64,000 nucleotides of DNA, from positions 30,245-94,244 of the forward strand of contig JAAOMR010000131.1 in NCBI GenBank assembly GCA_018853935.1. Direction: 5' to 3'. The notes below the pieces were generated by a model. It did not search any database, was not told the origin of the DNA, and saw only the letters and a program-made list of their open reading frames with translations. Each line of letters starts with the position of its first letter. Within the stretch, counting starts at the first letter, position 1. Source of the stretch: Acidithiobacillus ferrivorans (GTDB taxonomy: Bacteria > Pseudomonadota > Gammaproteobacteria > Acidithiobacillales > Acidithiobacillaceae). Made by a program: the position numbers and the translations under genes. Shown here piece after piece: positions 35,972 through 45,617 of this stretch.

Positions 35972-37624
35972 TCACATGACATCCCTGTTTTTGTTAGCGA
36001 ACTTCGTAACGCTTAGAATGAGCGCGTTATTTTCTGCGGTCTCCTTTGCGATGATTGCCTTGTTGGCTCTAATAACGCGGCTGAATTCACTCATAACAGG
36101 GCCAGTATTTTTTTCCACAGGCGTTCGCGTCGTTCCGTTGGAGCGAACGAGCGACACTACCCCGTTGAAAGCGTATGCGAGACTATCTTCATAATTGGCT
36201 TCGATGTATGGTATCGCCTCATTAGCGATCCTTTGGGCCATGCCCTGATCCATGCTTGTATTCCCACCCGTGGAATCAACCAAGGTTTGTAGTATGCTGC
36301 CCACGTTTATTCCCGAATTTGCATCAAATGCCAGTTCATCCGCGGTTAGCGGTTGACCATTCAAGATTTGCTGGACTATCCCTGGCTCGCCCATGTTGGG
36401 CCCTGTGTAATTGGCAATGCTAGAGGCCCCAAAGAGCATGGATTGTACGTAATTGTGGATACCGTACCAACCAATAGCGCTTAAAGATGTGGTTTGCATA
36501 ACGCCCATACATGAAAACTTATCATTAACGGAAGAGAGCTGGTTAACGCCATATTGTGGGTAGCCTGGCGCTGCTTCGCATTGGTATACAGGTGCATCAG
36601 GCGTCCCGTTAATAATCTGCTCGAAAGTAAGATTACGGGGCTTTGGCGTACCGTGAGCGCTGCCCGCTCCTGAATACCCTCCTGAGCCTGATCCTCCACT
36701 TGCCGCACTGTAAGTACCAAGGGCGGATGTGCCTGAAGGCGAAATAATGGTTGTTCCGACTAAGCTTATGACCATTTCCATCATTGTTGAGTCTGCTGGA
36801 CCTATATTAGATAAAAGCTCTTGAGGTCCTGTATTCAGCATGATGCGCCAGGTAAGGTTTCCGACATGCGGGATCAATGTGGCCATGCTTGTGGTTACAG
36901 ATTTTGGTGTCGGTGTGGCTTGTTGCGCACCCTGCACTCCGTTGTATGCTGTGTTCCACGAGTTGACGTAACTGGTCCCTACCCCCTGGATATCTTTTTT
37001 TGCTGAAGAAAACCAGGCCCCCGGGTTGAGCTGGTTCTGAGTTATACTGGCTCCAAAATCAGAAGCTTGGCCAGAGATTGATCCTAGTGCGGTCCCAAAA
37101 GACGAGGCTGCTTGCGACATGTTTTGGCTGAAATTAGCGATGGAAAACCCATGGCCAGCTTGACAGGTATTGCGCAAAGCGTTGTTCATGGATTCCGCAG
37201 CGCTTTGCAGGGCTGAGAGGATGGCTGTGCAACTCGGGCACATGGTATGGATCGCTTCATAAAAGGCGTAGGAAGCCAGACCCTGGCCAATCTGCGTCAG
37301 CATCGCCACAAGTTGTTTGCCACTGATAAAGCTGAACGACCCCATGAACAGGTTAATGCCACCGCAACCCATAGATAGGTTTGGTGGTGCAAATGAAATG
37401 ACATTGTACTGTTGATTGGGGATACTGACATTCGCATAGCCGCCTGAATAAGTGGTACCCATTTGATTGGCGTACCCTGCAGGCGCTCCTGCACCCACCA
37501 GCATGCCGCCAAGCAAGGCGCTGATCGAAGCTTGGGCACTTATGCTTTCGACCGATGTGACACCCACAAGGATTCCCATTGCGATGGCCATTGTTGTGCG
37601 AAGCTTTTTGCTTTTATGTAACAT
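35972..37624 (-). CDS. traH: F-type conjugation protein TraH
   Basis: The 550-residue periplasmic protein carries a signal peptide (residues 1-30, TMAIAMGILVGVTSVESISAQA). The conserved TraH core includes MGCGGINLFMGSFSFISGKQ and the Cys pair in IHTMCPSC. TraH takes part in F-pilus assembly and mating-pair stabilisation with TraF and TraG. The gene starts after GGGAGTTAAAA, two bases past the traF stop, and is followed directly by traG, the F order F-H-G. Confidence 0.93.
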   Translation of the reverse strand: MLHKSKKLRTTMAIAMGILVGVTSVESISAQASISALLGGMLVGAGAPAGYANQMGTTYSGGYANVSIPNQQYNVISFAPPNLSMGCGGINLFMGSFSFISGKQLVAMLTQIGQGLASYAFYEAIHTMCPSCTAILSALQSAAESMNNALRNTCQAGHGFSIANFSQNMSQAASSFGTALGSISGQASDFGASITQNQLNPGAWFSSAKKDIQGVGTSYVNSWNTAYNGVQGAQQATPTPKSVTTSMATLIPHVGNLTWRIMLNTGPQELLSNIGPADSTMMEMVISLVGTTIISPSGTSALGTYSAASGGSGSGGYSGAGSAHGTPKPRNLTFEQIINGTPDAPVYQCEAAPGYPQYGVNQLSSVNDKFSCMGVMQTTSLSAIGWYGIHNYVQSMLFGASSIANYTGPNMGEPGIVQQILNGQPLTADELAFDANSGINVGSILQTLVDSTGGNTSMDQGMAQRIANEAIPYIEANYEDSLAYAFNGVVSLVRSNGTTRTPVEKNTGPVMSEFSRVIRANKAIIAKETAENNALILSVTKFANKNRDVM

Positions 37625-37626
37625 TT

Positions 37627-38610
37627 TTAACTCCCTTTATGCCAATTATTCAAACGGTTCATGATGCCGTTATGCAAGTAACCTCTAATTTCCTTCGGGG
37701 TAGTCATTTTTGCATTTGCTGCGGCATTCATCTGACTGGTGCCAAGTTGGCCGCGTGCATACGGATTAATGGCGTTCTCAACGTTTTGTGGCAGCAAATT
37801 GTAATGCGAGGCAGCCAACAGTAATTGTTTTTTTATTACTGCGGTAATTGCTTCGCCCTGGGATATGACAATAAAAGTTTTTGGCGGAGCAGCTAGAACC
37901 AGTGCTGGGGTTTCGACAAGTTTAAAAAATTTGGCTTGCCCTGTGTTTTTATAAATTTTTACGCCTGTCATGCCCGGAAGAGGTTTCCCATCCATTGAAA
38001 CATAGTAAACATGCTTTTTGTACGCCGGGAAGTCGTCCAGGAAGTATTGCAGTTGTTGATATTGCAGGTTGCAATAGGGGCACTCTGAGGTGAAAAAAAA
38101 GAATATGCCGGTTCTGTGTTCCAGCCATTGGAATGAAAGCTGTTGACTGGCATAGAGCCGACTGTAAAACGCGTCAATCCCTGCTTGTGTGGTAGGCTCA
38201 GAAAAAGATGGGTTAAGCGCGGTTTTGAACTTGGCCTGGTATGCGAACATGTTGGCGAAGTTCTGTGCACGATCGAACATGGCCTTGTTGATGTACATGA
38301 AAGTGTCCACGTTCGCTGCAGTCGGGTTGTTGATCGCTTTCTCCATGTACTTCCGCCGATTCTGTTTAATCCACTGAACCGAAAGCGGGGGCGGGCTGCT
38401 TGGCTTGTGCGAAACCACAGGTGCGGTGGGCGCTACCGGACGCGGAAGGGGCTGAGGCTTGAGCTTTGGAGGTGGAGGAGGGGATTGATACCAGAACCAG
38501 CCATGCCCAGAATAATCTTGCGCGTTCGCTGTTGGCGAGACTAGGCCTGCGGCCGCGGGGGCCAGCGCGGCGGCCATGAAGAAGTGAAGCAAGTGACGGT
38601 GTGACGGCAT
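37627..38610 (-). CDS. traF: F-type conjugation protein TraF (thioredoxin-like)
   Basis: The 327-residue periplasmic protein has a signal peptide (HLLHFFMAAALAPAAAGLVS) and a Pro-rich linker, then a thioredoxin-like domain. FFFFTSECPYCNLQYQQL carries a CPYC redox site, so unlike F TraF this protein probably keeps oxidoreductase activity. It should help fold the Cys-rich TraH, TraN and TraU proteins. I chose the internal ATG at 38610 because it begins the signal peptide; the frame is open further upstream. Its leader and signal peptide resemble those of the secreted protein at 47128. Confidence 0.88.
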   Translation of the reverse strand: MPSHRHLLHFFMAAALAPAAAGLVSPTANAQDYSGHGWFWYQSPPPPPKLKPQPLPRPVAPTAPVVSHKPSSPPPLSVQWIKQNRRKYMEKAINNPTAANVDTFMYINKAMFDRAQNFANMFAYQAKFKTALNPSFSEPTTQAGIDAFYSRLYASQQLSFQWLEHRTGIFFFFTSECPYCNLQYQQLQYFLDDFPAYKKHVYYVSMDGKPLPGMTGVKIYKNTGQAKFFKLVETPALVLAAPPKTFIVISQGEAITAVIKKQLLLAASHYNLLPQNVENAINPYARGQLGTSQMNAAANAKMTTPKEIRGYLHNGIMNRLNNWHKGS

Positions 38611-38634
38611 GGTTCGAGCCCGGAATCTTATTGA

Positions 38635-38662
38635 TAGCCAATATGGGCGGGGCGGAAGGGGA
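38635..38662 (-). promoter_or_regulatory. GC-rich repeated element upstream of traF
   Basis: On the plus strand TAGCCAATATGGGCGGGGCG continues as GAAGGGGA. The same element occurs upstream of the genes starting at 48930 and 52389, always 25-70 bases before a minus-strand start. It overlaps the very end of the traC gene region. It may be an operator or an RNA leader. Confidence 0.5.
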
Positions 38663-38665
38663 TGT

Positions 38666-41221
38666 TTAGGTCCGGTACGCGCGCTCCCATCCTGGTTTGT
38701 CCTCATCCAAATACCGCCGGATAGCGGCATCTGCGCTCTTCCCACGTTCCATGTCGCTGAGAACCTGGTCGCGCGCTTTGCCACTGGTGGAGAAAAGCGC
38801 CAGACGATACGGGTCCACCACAAACCGGAAAACTCCCGTTCCTCCACCGCTGGCGATAACCATCTCCGACATGCCTTTCATTTTCCGCAGGCTGTGTAGC
38901 AGCGATATACCATATTCATTGAGTGTCAGCTTATCGCTTTTCGCTGCACGGTTGATGGATTCCGGTTCCTGAAATAACATGATCCTGTGTTCGCTTTGGG
39001 AAGCAATAATCTCGGTAGAGGCAGACAGAAAAAGGTCTGAAATGTTCTGAATACCGACCCCGATGGAGCCTTTATGTTTGCGGGCGCGGCGGTAGGCGCC
39101 TTGCAGAAAACTGGAAGTGGAATCCATCTGCAGCAACTCGGACGCCTCATCGACGAACAGGATACGGCGGCGTCCACGTTCCCCCTTGCGATACATTTCG
39201 CGTTGGATGGCGAACATGAGCTGCAGCAAGATGACGGCCTGAAGTCCCTTTCGGTTTTGTAGATCCTCCAATTCCAGAACGGTGAACCGATTGTTCAGGT
39301 TTACATTAGCCTGGCCTTTGAATATGTCGCCGTAGGCCCCGTTCTCGGTGAAATCGTGCATCATGCGGGCCAACATTTGCGGGCGCGGTTCTGGTTGCGC
39401 GAACAGGAAGTGCGAAACGTCCGTTGGAGACGCACGGGTGGCTTTTTCGGAATAAACGGAGCGTATCGCTTCTTTGATATAGGTCTTGTCCTCTGCAGAC
39501 AGGGGGTCAGTCGGGGAAATCATGGTGGCATGAATTCCCGTCAACTCATCCAGTTCGTCGTCGAAATCCTGCACCAGGGAAAACGGATTCATGGAAATCC
39601 TAGTGTGCTCGTCGAATGACAAATGCGTGCCACCCAGCACTTTGCACAGCTTTTCTGAGGATCGTCCGATTTCGATGACCCATACTTGGGCCCCCAATGA
39701 CAGTTGATCGGCTACTAACCCTTGAGCCAGGACGCTCTTACCGGAACCGGCGCTACCAGCTATAAAGAAGTTGTAATTGCCCAGGGAGGAAAAAATATCG
39801 AATGGGGCGGGATTTCCTCGCCGGGTCAGCAAGAGGGTGCCTGCGCCGGGTTTGGTTAATTCCCCCATTTCACCGGGGCCACGCCAGTCACCGAATATCG
39901 GGAGGACCGAACAGGCTTGTGTGGATGACAGGGTCTTGAAGCGGTAGAGGAAGGACGTGCTCTCTTCTGTTGGGAAAAGGGGTAGGGCATTGAGGATGAC
40001 GGGCATGGGGATCAGGTCGTCCACGCGCATGTCAAAGTTCCAGGACTGACAATGGCTTTGAAAAACGGGCACGGATCGGCTGGCATTCTCCTTGCTGCGG
40101 GAGAAGACCAAAGCGGTCAGGGATACCTCGAGAATCGTATCGCCTTCTTTTTCGATCTGATGCACGAGATTATCCATGCCCTGCTTGCGATAGGCGAGGG
40201 AAGGGATAAATCGTACGGCTGGGCCAAAAGCCTGATAATTGATCGATGCGGATTTTCTTTTAACCCAGTTGCGTTTGTCATTTTGATCCGGGACACGGGC
40301 GGTCCATGACCAGAGTACCGGGTCTGCACATCCGGACTTGACCCCGCTGGCGTCTCCCAGTAGACAATCCATGACCGTCAGGTCCAGAGATTCCGGATAT
40401 TCCTTGAGGCTGAGTGGGGTGATAAAGGTATCTGGCTCGTCACGGCCGATGACGGATTCTACGGCCCCGTCGCGATCAATGAGCGCATCTCCGGGACCGG
40501 GGATCTGCTCGCGGAGCAGTTCATTCTCGTTGATGCTGAAATCCCAGGGGGAAAAATAATGCAGAAAGCGCCGCCATAACCCGAGAAACACTTCTGGTCC
40601 TGCACGCTGAAATCCCAGACTGGGCATGGCATTGAGGGTGTTGTTAATCAGCCTGTCTGCCTCCTCAATGGTTTCCTCCATGGGTGCTTCTGGTGATCGG
40701 ATAGACACAGCAAAAACCAGCCAGGAGTCCGTAGCACGGAGATCGTTACCAATAAATGGAGCCACTTCATCAAAGGTGGAAAAAAAATCCGCCGTCTTGC
40801 TGGACATTTCAATGGCCAAGTCCGCAAAAACTTGGTCATCCATTCCCACGATGGCGTCGCTTCTGCACCGTCGGTATTTGTCGACGGTAGTCTTGATATC
40901 CGGGACGTCAAAGCGCAGGATTTGCAAAAAACTGCCTCTTGGTAAGTTTGTAGATATGGCTGACCGCATCTCACGTAACAGTGCGTCGTTGGCCCACGAG
41001 AGTGGAGCTCTGGCAATATGGACGGCACCGATAGATGCGTTGTCTGCGCGATCCGATGAAAAGATCAAGCGGCGTTCAGGATCAAAAGAGAGGAACGGCA
41101 GAATTTCCGAAATGCGATGACGTTTAGCCAGCCGCCCGGCGTCTACCGGCCGACGGATCTGCTTGTTTAGCACGCTGGGACGGTCGGAGTTGATTTTGTC
41201 GGTTTTTTTCTTGAATAACAC
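38666..41221 (-). CDS. traC: F-type conjugation ATPase TraC (VirB4 family)
   Basis: The 851-residue ATPase energises pilus assembly at the inner membrane. Walker A is AGSAGSGKSVLAQGLV (near residue 490) and Walker B is RRILFVDEASELLQ (near 695). GVGIQNISDLF and QSEHRIMLFQEPESINR downstream are typical VirB4/TraC motifs. Length and position (before traF) fit TraC. The protein ends at ERAYRT. It starts at an ATG three bases past the stop of the DsbA-like gene. Confidence 0.94.
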   Translation of the reverse strand: MLFKKKTDKINSDRPSVLNKQIRRPVDAGRLAKRHRISEILPFLSFDPERRLIFSSDRADNASIGAVHIARAPLSWANDALLREMRSAISTNLPRGSFLQILRFDVPDIKTTVDKYRRCRSDAIVGMDDQVFADLAIEMSSKTADFFSTFDEVAPFIGNDLRATDSWLVFAVSIRSPEAPMEETIEEADRLINNTLNAMPSLGFQRAGPEVFLGLWRRFLHYFSPWDFSINENELLREQIPGPGDALIDRDGAVESVIGRDEPDTFITPLSLKEYPESLDLTVMDCLLGDASGVKSGCADPVLWSWTARVPDQNDKRNWVKRKSASINYQAFGPAVRFIPSLAYRKQGMDNLVHQIEKEGDTILEVSLTALVFSRSKENASRSVPVFQSHCQSWNFDMRVDDLIPMPVILNALPLFPTEESTSFLYRFKTLSSTQACSVLPIFGDWRGPGEMGELTKPGAGTLLLTRRGNPAPFDIFSSLGNYNFFIAGSAGSGKSVLAQGLVADQLSLGAQVWVIEIGRSSEKLCKVLGGTHLSFDEHTRISMNPFSLVQDFDDELDELTGIHATMISPTDPLSAEDKTYIKEAIRSVYSEKATRASPTDVSHFLFAQPEPRPQMLARMMHDFTENGAYGDIFKGQANVNLNNRFTVLELEDLQNRKGLQAVILLQLMFAIQREMYRKGERGRRRILFVDEASELLQMDSTSSFLQGAYRRARKHKGSIGVGIQNISDLFLSASTEIIASQSEHRIMLFQEPESINRAAKSDKLTLNEYGISLLHSLRKMKGMSEMVIASGGGTGVFRFVVDPYRLALFSTSGKARDQVLSDMERGKSADAAIRRYLDEDKPGWERAYRT

Positions 41222-41224
41222 GGT

Positions 41225-41947
41225 CTACTCTCCGTTCCGTATGCAGCGTGAAAGCAGTCCATTAGCCAGCTTGATGAACATGCTGTAATTTCCGTCAACC
41301 TGTGACGGATTGATCATGTATTTCCCGCAGATAATCAGACTCGGGGTTTGTGTCACCTTGGATATGCGCACGATGTTCGCGTCCTCGCGAGCGAGCGCCT
41401 GTACCGGGGCCGAGGCAATCGCTTTGGTGAGCAATCGTGGATCGATACCCGCCTTTACGGCAGCCACCAGGTAGACTTTTGGTAAGTTGAGTGGTTTGTG
41501 GTAATCCTGCACGATAGAAAATGATGCGGATTCAAAAGCCCTAAGTTTCGTTGGCGCTATGGTCTCAACCGCGAATGTTGCCAGGGTCATTGGGATAAAG
41601 TTCTTGTTGAGGAGTATGGGGATTTGGGAAAAACGATATCCGGACGGGATCGTGGCGCCCCATTGGAGTAGCGTGGAGTTCAACCGCCGGCAATACGGGC
41701 AGCCAAACTCAAAAACCTCAATGATCATATGGGACAACAAAAGACCTTTCGGGAAATGCACTTTTGTGTAGGGGCGGTGCTGTGCCACGGCCTGCCCGAC
41801 GGCTGTTCCGGAGAGCCCGTTGGGTAGTAATGCTGTGCCCCCCTGGTCAGCGGCGTTTGCCTGGTTAAACGTCGTGCTGACCAAAAGCAAGCCTGATAAT
41901 GCGCAGAGCAGAAAGCGGCGCGGTGTGGCCCGACTACGTGTATGCAA
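41225..41947 (-). CDS. Periplasmic DsbA/DsbC-like thiol oxidoreductase
   Basis: The protein has a signal peptide (FLLCALSGLLLVSTTFNQANA) and a thioredoxin-fold domain with EVFEFGCPYCRRLN as the CxxC active site. A cis-Pro is present in VTQTPSLIICG. It probably forms or shuffles disulfides in the Cys-rich Tra proteins, as DsbC/TrbB does in F. The start is uncertain: the only ATG (42004) would give an unusually long charged N-terminus, so I prefer the TTG at 41947, preceded by GGAAGAGG. It overlaps the ATPase gene upstream by 14 bases. Confidence 0.8.
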   Translation of the reverse strand: MHTRSRATPRRFLLCALSGLLLVSTTFNQANAADQGGTALLPNGLSGTAVGQAVAQHRPYTKVHFPKGLLLSHMIIEVFEFGCPYCRRLNSTLLQWGATIPSGYRFSQIPILLNKNFIPMTLATFAVETIAPTKLRAFESASFSIVQDYHKPLNLPKVYLVAAVKAGIDPRLLTKAIASAPVQALAREDANIVRISKVTQTPSLIICGKYMINPSQVDGNYSMFIKLANGLLSRCIRNGE

Positions 41948-43178
41948 TTTCGTTGGCCTCTTCCAAAGTAGTGATCCCCTCTGCGGCCGTGCGCATGGCG
42001 GCAACCGCTAGTGGTTCGTATTGTGGCTGCTGTTTTGCAGCCGCCTGCATTTGAATATGATCTGGCATGGAAGCGGCAAAATCGGGGGTCAAGACGATGG
42101 TCTCGAAAATGGCGATGCGCCCTTTGTAGCCGGTATCGTGGCAGTGCGCGCAGCCGACCGCCTGTGTCACGTGACGGGGTGGGGTAATGCCATTGAGTTG
42201 AAAAATCTCTAGCTCCCCAGGGATGAGCGCGCGGGGGTGTGAGCAGGCTTTGCAGACGGTGCGTACAAGGCGTTGCGCGACAATGAGCAATAGTGACGAC
42301 TTAATGACATGAAGGGGTAGGCCCATATCCATCAGACGGATGACGGTGTCTACGCCGGAATTGGCGTGCAGGGTCGAGAGCACGATGTGCCCAGTCAAAG
42401 CCGCCCTGGCGGCGATTTCCGCTGTTTCTGTATCACGCATCTCGCCCACCAGGATAGTATCCGGGTCCTGGCGCAATGTGGCGCGCAGAGCGGAAGCGAA
42501 AGTTCGCCCGGTCCCTGTCCCTACCTGTACCTGCTGAGCACCGTCCAGCTGGTATTCGATCGGATCTTCAATGGTGAGCAGTTTCTTGGATGGTTTATTG
42601 AGATAGTTCAGCGCGGCGTAAAGCGTGGTGGTTTTTCCGGAGCCGGTTGGTCCCGTGGCCAGCACCATGCCCTCGCGGCGATGTAGCGCTCTGATAAAGG
42701 CGTCGTTCACCAGTTTCGGCATTTCCAGTGATTCAATGGATCGGCCAGCATTATCGCTGTCCAGTAACCGCATGACCACCGACGAGCCATCGTGCCCGGT
42801 GGCGAGAATTGACACCCGCACGTCTGCACGTTTATTGCCTGCGACCTGCAAAAAGCGTCCATCCTGAGGAGCGCGAATATCGGAGGATGACAGCCGTGAG
42901 CGTGAACGAATTTTATTGAGCACGACATGCGAGTAGGACGGCTCGAAGCAATGGATTGTCTGGAGTACACCGTCCATACGCGCGCGTACCCGCATGGATC
43001 CGTCTTTATGTTGGGTTTCAATATGCAGATCGGAGTAACTGTTCTGCAACGCTTCCTCAAACAATGCGTTGAGTTTTTCCACCACAGGAGCGTCCCGGCC
43101 AGACGTAGAGATGAAATTGGTGGCAGGTCCGTAGCCATTATCGTGTTCAGATTCTGTCTGTTCATGTGATTCGGTCAT
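41934..43178 (-). CDS. GspE/PilB-type secretion ATPase
   Basis: The 414-residue hexameric ATPase belongs to the type II secretion/type IV pilus group. Walker A is ATGPTGSGKTTTLY (near residue 175). LTIEDPIEYQLDG is the Asp box. ALRATLRQDPDTILVGEMRD is the Walker B region. The His box is LSTLHANSG. A tetra-Cys zinc motif follows (CKACSH, CAHCHDTGYKGR), typical of GspE/PilB and absent from VirB11. The N-terminal domain is short. It overlaps the S26 peptidase gene as ATGA. Such an ATPase inside an F-type tra operon is uncommon, since F systems lack VirB11. Confidence 0.93.
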   Translation of the reverse strand: MTESHEQTESEHDNGYGPATNFISTSGRDAPVVEKLNALFEEALQNSYSDLHIETQHKDGSMRVRARMDGVLQTIHCFEPSYSHVVLNKIRSRSRLSSSDIRAPQDGRFLQVAGNKRADVRVSILATGHDGSSVVMRLLDSDNAGRSIESLEMPKLVNDAFIRALHRREGMVLATGPTGSGKTTTLYAALNYLNKPSKKLLTIEDPIEYQLDGAQQVQVGTGTGRTFASALRATLRQDPDTILVGEMRDTETAEIAARAALTGHIVLSTLHANSGVDTVIRLMDMGLPLHVIKSSLLLIVAQRLVRTVCKACSHPRALIPGELEIFQLNGITPPRHVTQAVGCAHCHDTGYKGRIAIFETIVLTPDFAASMPDHIQMQAAAKQQPQYEPLAVAAMRTAAEGITTLEEANEIAYT

Positions 43179-43684
43179 AGTGGTTGTAATTTCCCGTATA
43201 TATGGTTGAAGGGTACTGTACCCCAATACCGCCCGTCCCAGGACTCCGGTGTGGTACCGAGCAATAAAACATGATCTTTCGGGACTATGAAACGATAGGG
43301 CAAGGTTGGCGTCTGATCTTTTTCAGTGTGCAGCCAGCGCCTGATCCAGAGGCGGCCCCAAAAATGGCCGTTGATCCAGATACCGTGCTTGGTTTCCACC
43401 ACACGGTCTCCGGGCAGTCCAATGACCAGTTTACCAAGGGCTGCGTTGTTGAAGGCCTTGGGGGTATGCACCATAACAATTTCGCCGGCATGGACATTGT
43501 TGATTCGTGTGATGTGTCCAACAAACCAGGACCAAGGGAGGCACGATGTCGCCTGCGGGCCATAAGCAACGAGCCAATGCGATTTTATGGCGCTCGATAC
43601 AACATTCCCGACCAAGAACAGGGTGAGTGTGGACAGCAGAAGGAACCCGATAATAAATCTGGTTTTACTGCGTTGCGGCGGCAT
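43175..43684 (-). CDS. TraF-type signal peptidase (S26 family)
   Basis: The 169-residue protein has one N-terminal membrane segment (IIGFLLLSTLTLFLVGNVVS). S26 boxes follow: the Ser box in YGPQATSCLPWSWF, the Lys in GKLVIGLPGDRVVE, and DHVLLLGTTPESWDGRYWG near the end. In RP4 the related TraF peptidase cyclises and matures the conjugative pilin. Here it may process the F-type pilin, which is not seen in this window. It overlaps the trbI-like gene by 20 bases and the ATPase gene by 4. Confidence 0.88.
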   Translation of the reverse strand: MPPQRSKTRFIIGFLLLSTLTLFLVGNVVSSAIKSHWLVAYGPQATSCLPWSWFVGHITRINNVHAGEIVMVHTPKAFNNAALGKLVIGLPGDRVVETKHGIWINGHFWGRLWIRRWLHTEKDQTPTLPYRFIVPKDHVLLLGTTPESWDGRYWGTVPFNHIYGKLQPL

Positions 43685-44132
43685 TGGACTTCTCGGCAGT
43701 GAGGTGCAGGGTTATTTCTGCGATTATCTTTGGTGTCACGTTATCCTTTGCCGGCATGGCTATCTCGGCTGAATCAAGAACAACTGGTATCCCTTCCTGT
43801 TGGTATTTGCTGATGGCTTTTTGAATGGTTTTGCCAACGTAGTTACCCACTGCTATTTGCTGTTCTGGATTAGGGTGCTCAGGATTGAACGTCAACTGTT
43901 GCGCTTCCTGGAATATTTGCGATTCGTCAATGAGCACTATGGTTGGTTTTTTTTGGAAAATACCTTGCAATGCACCGGACTGGTAGAATACAACGAATAA
44001 GGCTGTGACTATGGCAGCAGCCACCAGAAGTACTGGATAAAACCAGCCACGATCCCAAACGGACGAAGCTGTGCGTCGTGGTGGCGTTTCTGGCAAAGCC
44101 ATGTTGTTCGGTTGTGGTTCTACGGCTGACAT
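43665..44132 (-). CDS. trbI: TrbI-like F-type conjugation protein
   Basis: The 155-residue protein has a short N-terminal tail, one membrane segment (FYPVLLVAAAIVTALFVVFY) and a periplasmic domain (TIVLIDESQIFQEAQQL...GKTIQKAISKYQQEGIPVVLDSA) that resembles the TrbI_Ftype family. TrbI affects pilus extension and retraction in F. The ATG after GGAGTTGCTCC is chosen. It heads the compact group trbI, S26 peptidase, GspE-like, DsbA-like, traC. Confidence 0.75.
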   Translation of the reverse strand: MSAVEPQPNNMALPETPPRRTASSVWDRGWFYPVLLVAAAIVTALFVVFYQSGALQGIFQKKPTIVLIDESQIFQEAQQLTFNPEHPNPEQQIAVGNYVGKTIQKAISKYQQEGIPVVLDSAEIAMPAKDNVTPKIIAEITLHLTAEKSNAAATQ

Positions 44133-44673
44133 GGAGCAACTCCGCTGATGAGTATGCGGTACTATGCGCACCGGGGAAGGAAGAACTGGCGCAGACTGAA
44201 CCTTCCCACGGACGAATCCGGGTGGTTCTCTTATCGACGCCGTGGTGGCGCTTCTGCAGCAAGGGCTTTTTTGCGCGAGCGAATCTGGCGCACCGGACGG
44301 CATCTTCCGCGTCGCCTGCCACCGAATGTGCGCGGGGAGCCCCTGCCTTCAGGTATGTGGATGAGCGTGCGCCGTCAATCTCTTCGGGTCTGATTTCCCG
44401 CAGCTTGCTTAGGGATTGCGAAGTGGTATGAGATTGTATTTTTAGAAATAGGGGTTGATCTGTATCACGTACATTTTTTTGACAGATGGGTATTTTCGCA
44501 AGCACGAAAATCAAGGCCAAGAAAAAAAAGCCACAAGAAGCTCCACACGCAAAAGCGTACCCGGCAGCTTGCCGCTAGCCGTTGGCGAAAGGTGTGTTGA
44601 TATCTGAATAAAGCATGGTCAGGGATGAACCCTGTATTGTTAGGATGAAACTTTTTGTCAGTCAACAGAAGGT
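44133..44673 (-). other. Region without a convincing gene upstream of trbI
   Basis: This 541-base stretch has open frames on both strands but none with a good start site or recognisable motif. One minus frame (EEIDGARSSTYLKAGAPRAH and onward) runs for about 100 residues through 44130-44420 and could be a remnant. Bases 44570-44597 contain TAGCCGTTGGCGAAAGGTGT, a relative of the inverted repeat at 59.9 kb. The promoter for the trbI operon is probably here. Confidence 0.4.
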
Positions 44674-45378
44674 TCAGCGTGAAATCCTGGTAAATGCTTT
44701 TTTTCTCAGCAAATCCGTCAGGTCGTCCCTCAAAACATATAACGGGATAAACAAATGAGTGACGGTGTTGTCGCGAATAACCCAACTGCAGGTTCGAATT
44801 GCGAAGCTCATCACAACGATAAAAAAACCAAGTGCAGCAAATAGTGATGACACCCAGAAAAAAATGGAAGTATCAAATGTTAATGATATGAATTCTGCAT
44901 ACAGTATTGGTAGAATAAGAATGGTCAGCAGCAGTGCCGTGAACTTGCCGGAGAAATTCTGCATAAATGGGCGCCTGAAAAGCACATCATCAACAGCCTT
45001 CAGCAGGTTATTTTTGTCATGCTCGCCAATGGCGAAAATCAAAATATCGTCTTTTCTTAATTGCGGTGCAACACCCTTGTGATATTTTACGGACGCCAGA
45101 TCAGAGTAGATTTTATCGTACCAAAACAGCATATGAACAATGTATAGCGTCAGCGCTATGCCTGCAAAAAATAACAGCCTCGCAATAAAAATTGTCCAAG
45201 CGCTTCTTTCTGTCGCAGCGCTTAAAAATACTGAATACGCGGAAAAGAAATACGTTGATACAAACAACACGAAAAACCGTTCTTTGTAATAATTGTCAGT
45301 TACCAGTAACCCGCGAGTCAGCTTGAAATAATCCGATGCGATTCTTATGACTTCATCACGGGTGATCGTGGAATCCAT
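44674..45378 (-). CDS. Four-segment membrane protein (paralogue of the 54908 protein)
   Basis: The 234-residue protein has two hydrophobic pairs (near residues 32-80 and 145-200). The N-terminus (RIASDYFKLTRGLLVTDNYY) and the C-terminal tail (WVIRDNTV...FIPLYVLRDDLTDLL) match the protein at 54908-55606, where the corresponding phrases are DIACDYFGLCYGLLVTRHYY and WRIRENIV...HVPLHVLLADIEKLY. The family is unknown to me. A small two-segment membrane protein is encoded just upstream in both places. Confidence 0.7.
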   Translation of the reverse strand: MDSTITRDEVIRIASDYFKLTRGLLVTDNYYKERFFVLFVSTYFFSAYSVFLSAATERSAWTIFIARLLFFAGIALTLYIVHMLFWYDKIYSDLASVKYHKGVAPQLRKDDILIFAIGEHDKNNLLKAVDDVLFRRPFMQNFSGKFTALLLTILILPILYAEFISLTFDTSIFFWVSSLFAALGFFIVVMSFAIRTCSWVIRDNTVTHLFIPLYVLRDDLTDLLRKKAFTRISR

Positions 45379-45404
45379 TTAACCGCTCCCGCGCAGTTTT
45401 AAAT

Positions 45405-45617
45405 TCAAACAAACCTTAAATTAATAATAGCATAAATTGAGACAATGATCAATACAGAAATGGCGCTTATTAAAATAAAGACCCCCGGTTGACCTATAGC
45501 ATGTTTGTTAATAATTATAAATCCGACTGTAATTATACATAGAATTGATAAACAGTAAAAAGCAGCACGTGATACCTGGATGACTGAGTGGTAGATTTTA
45601 TAGCAATCCTTTTTCAT
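45405..45617 (-). CDS. Small two-segment membrane protein
   Basis: The 70-residue protein starts after AGAGGTTCGTA and has two hydrophobic helices (AAFYCLSILCIITVGFIII and VFILISAISVLIIVSIYAII). It precedes the 234-residue membrane protein by 26 bases. The 54715 gene stands in the same position before the paralogue. It is too short to assign, but the repeated pairing supports a real gene. Confidence 0.6.
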   Translation of the reverse strand: MKKDCYKIYHSVIQVSRAAFYCLSILCIITVGFIIINKHAIGQPGVFILISAISVLIIVSIYAIINLRFV

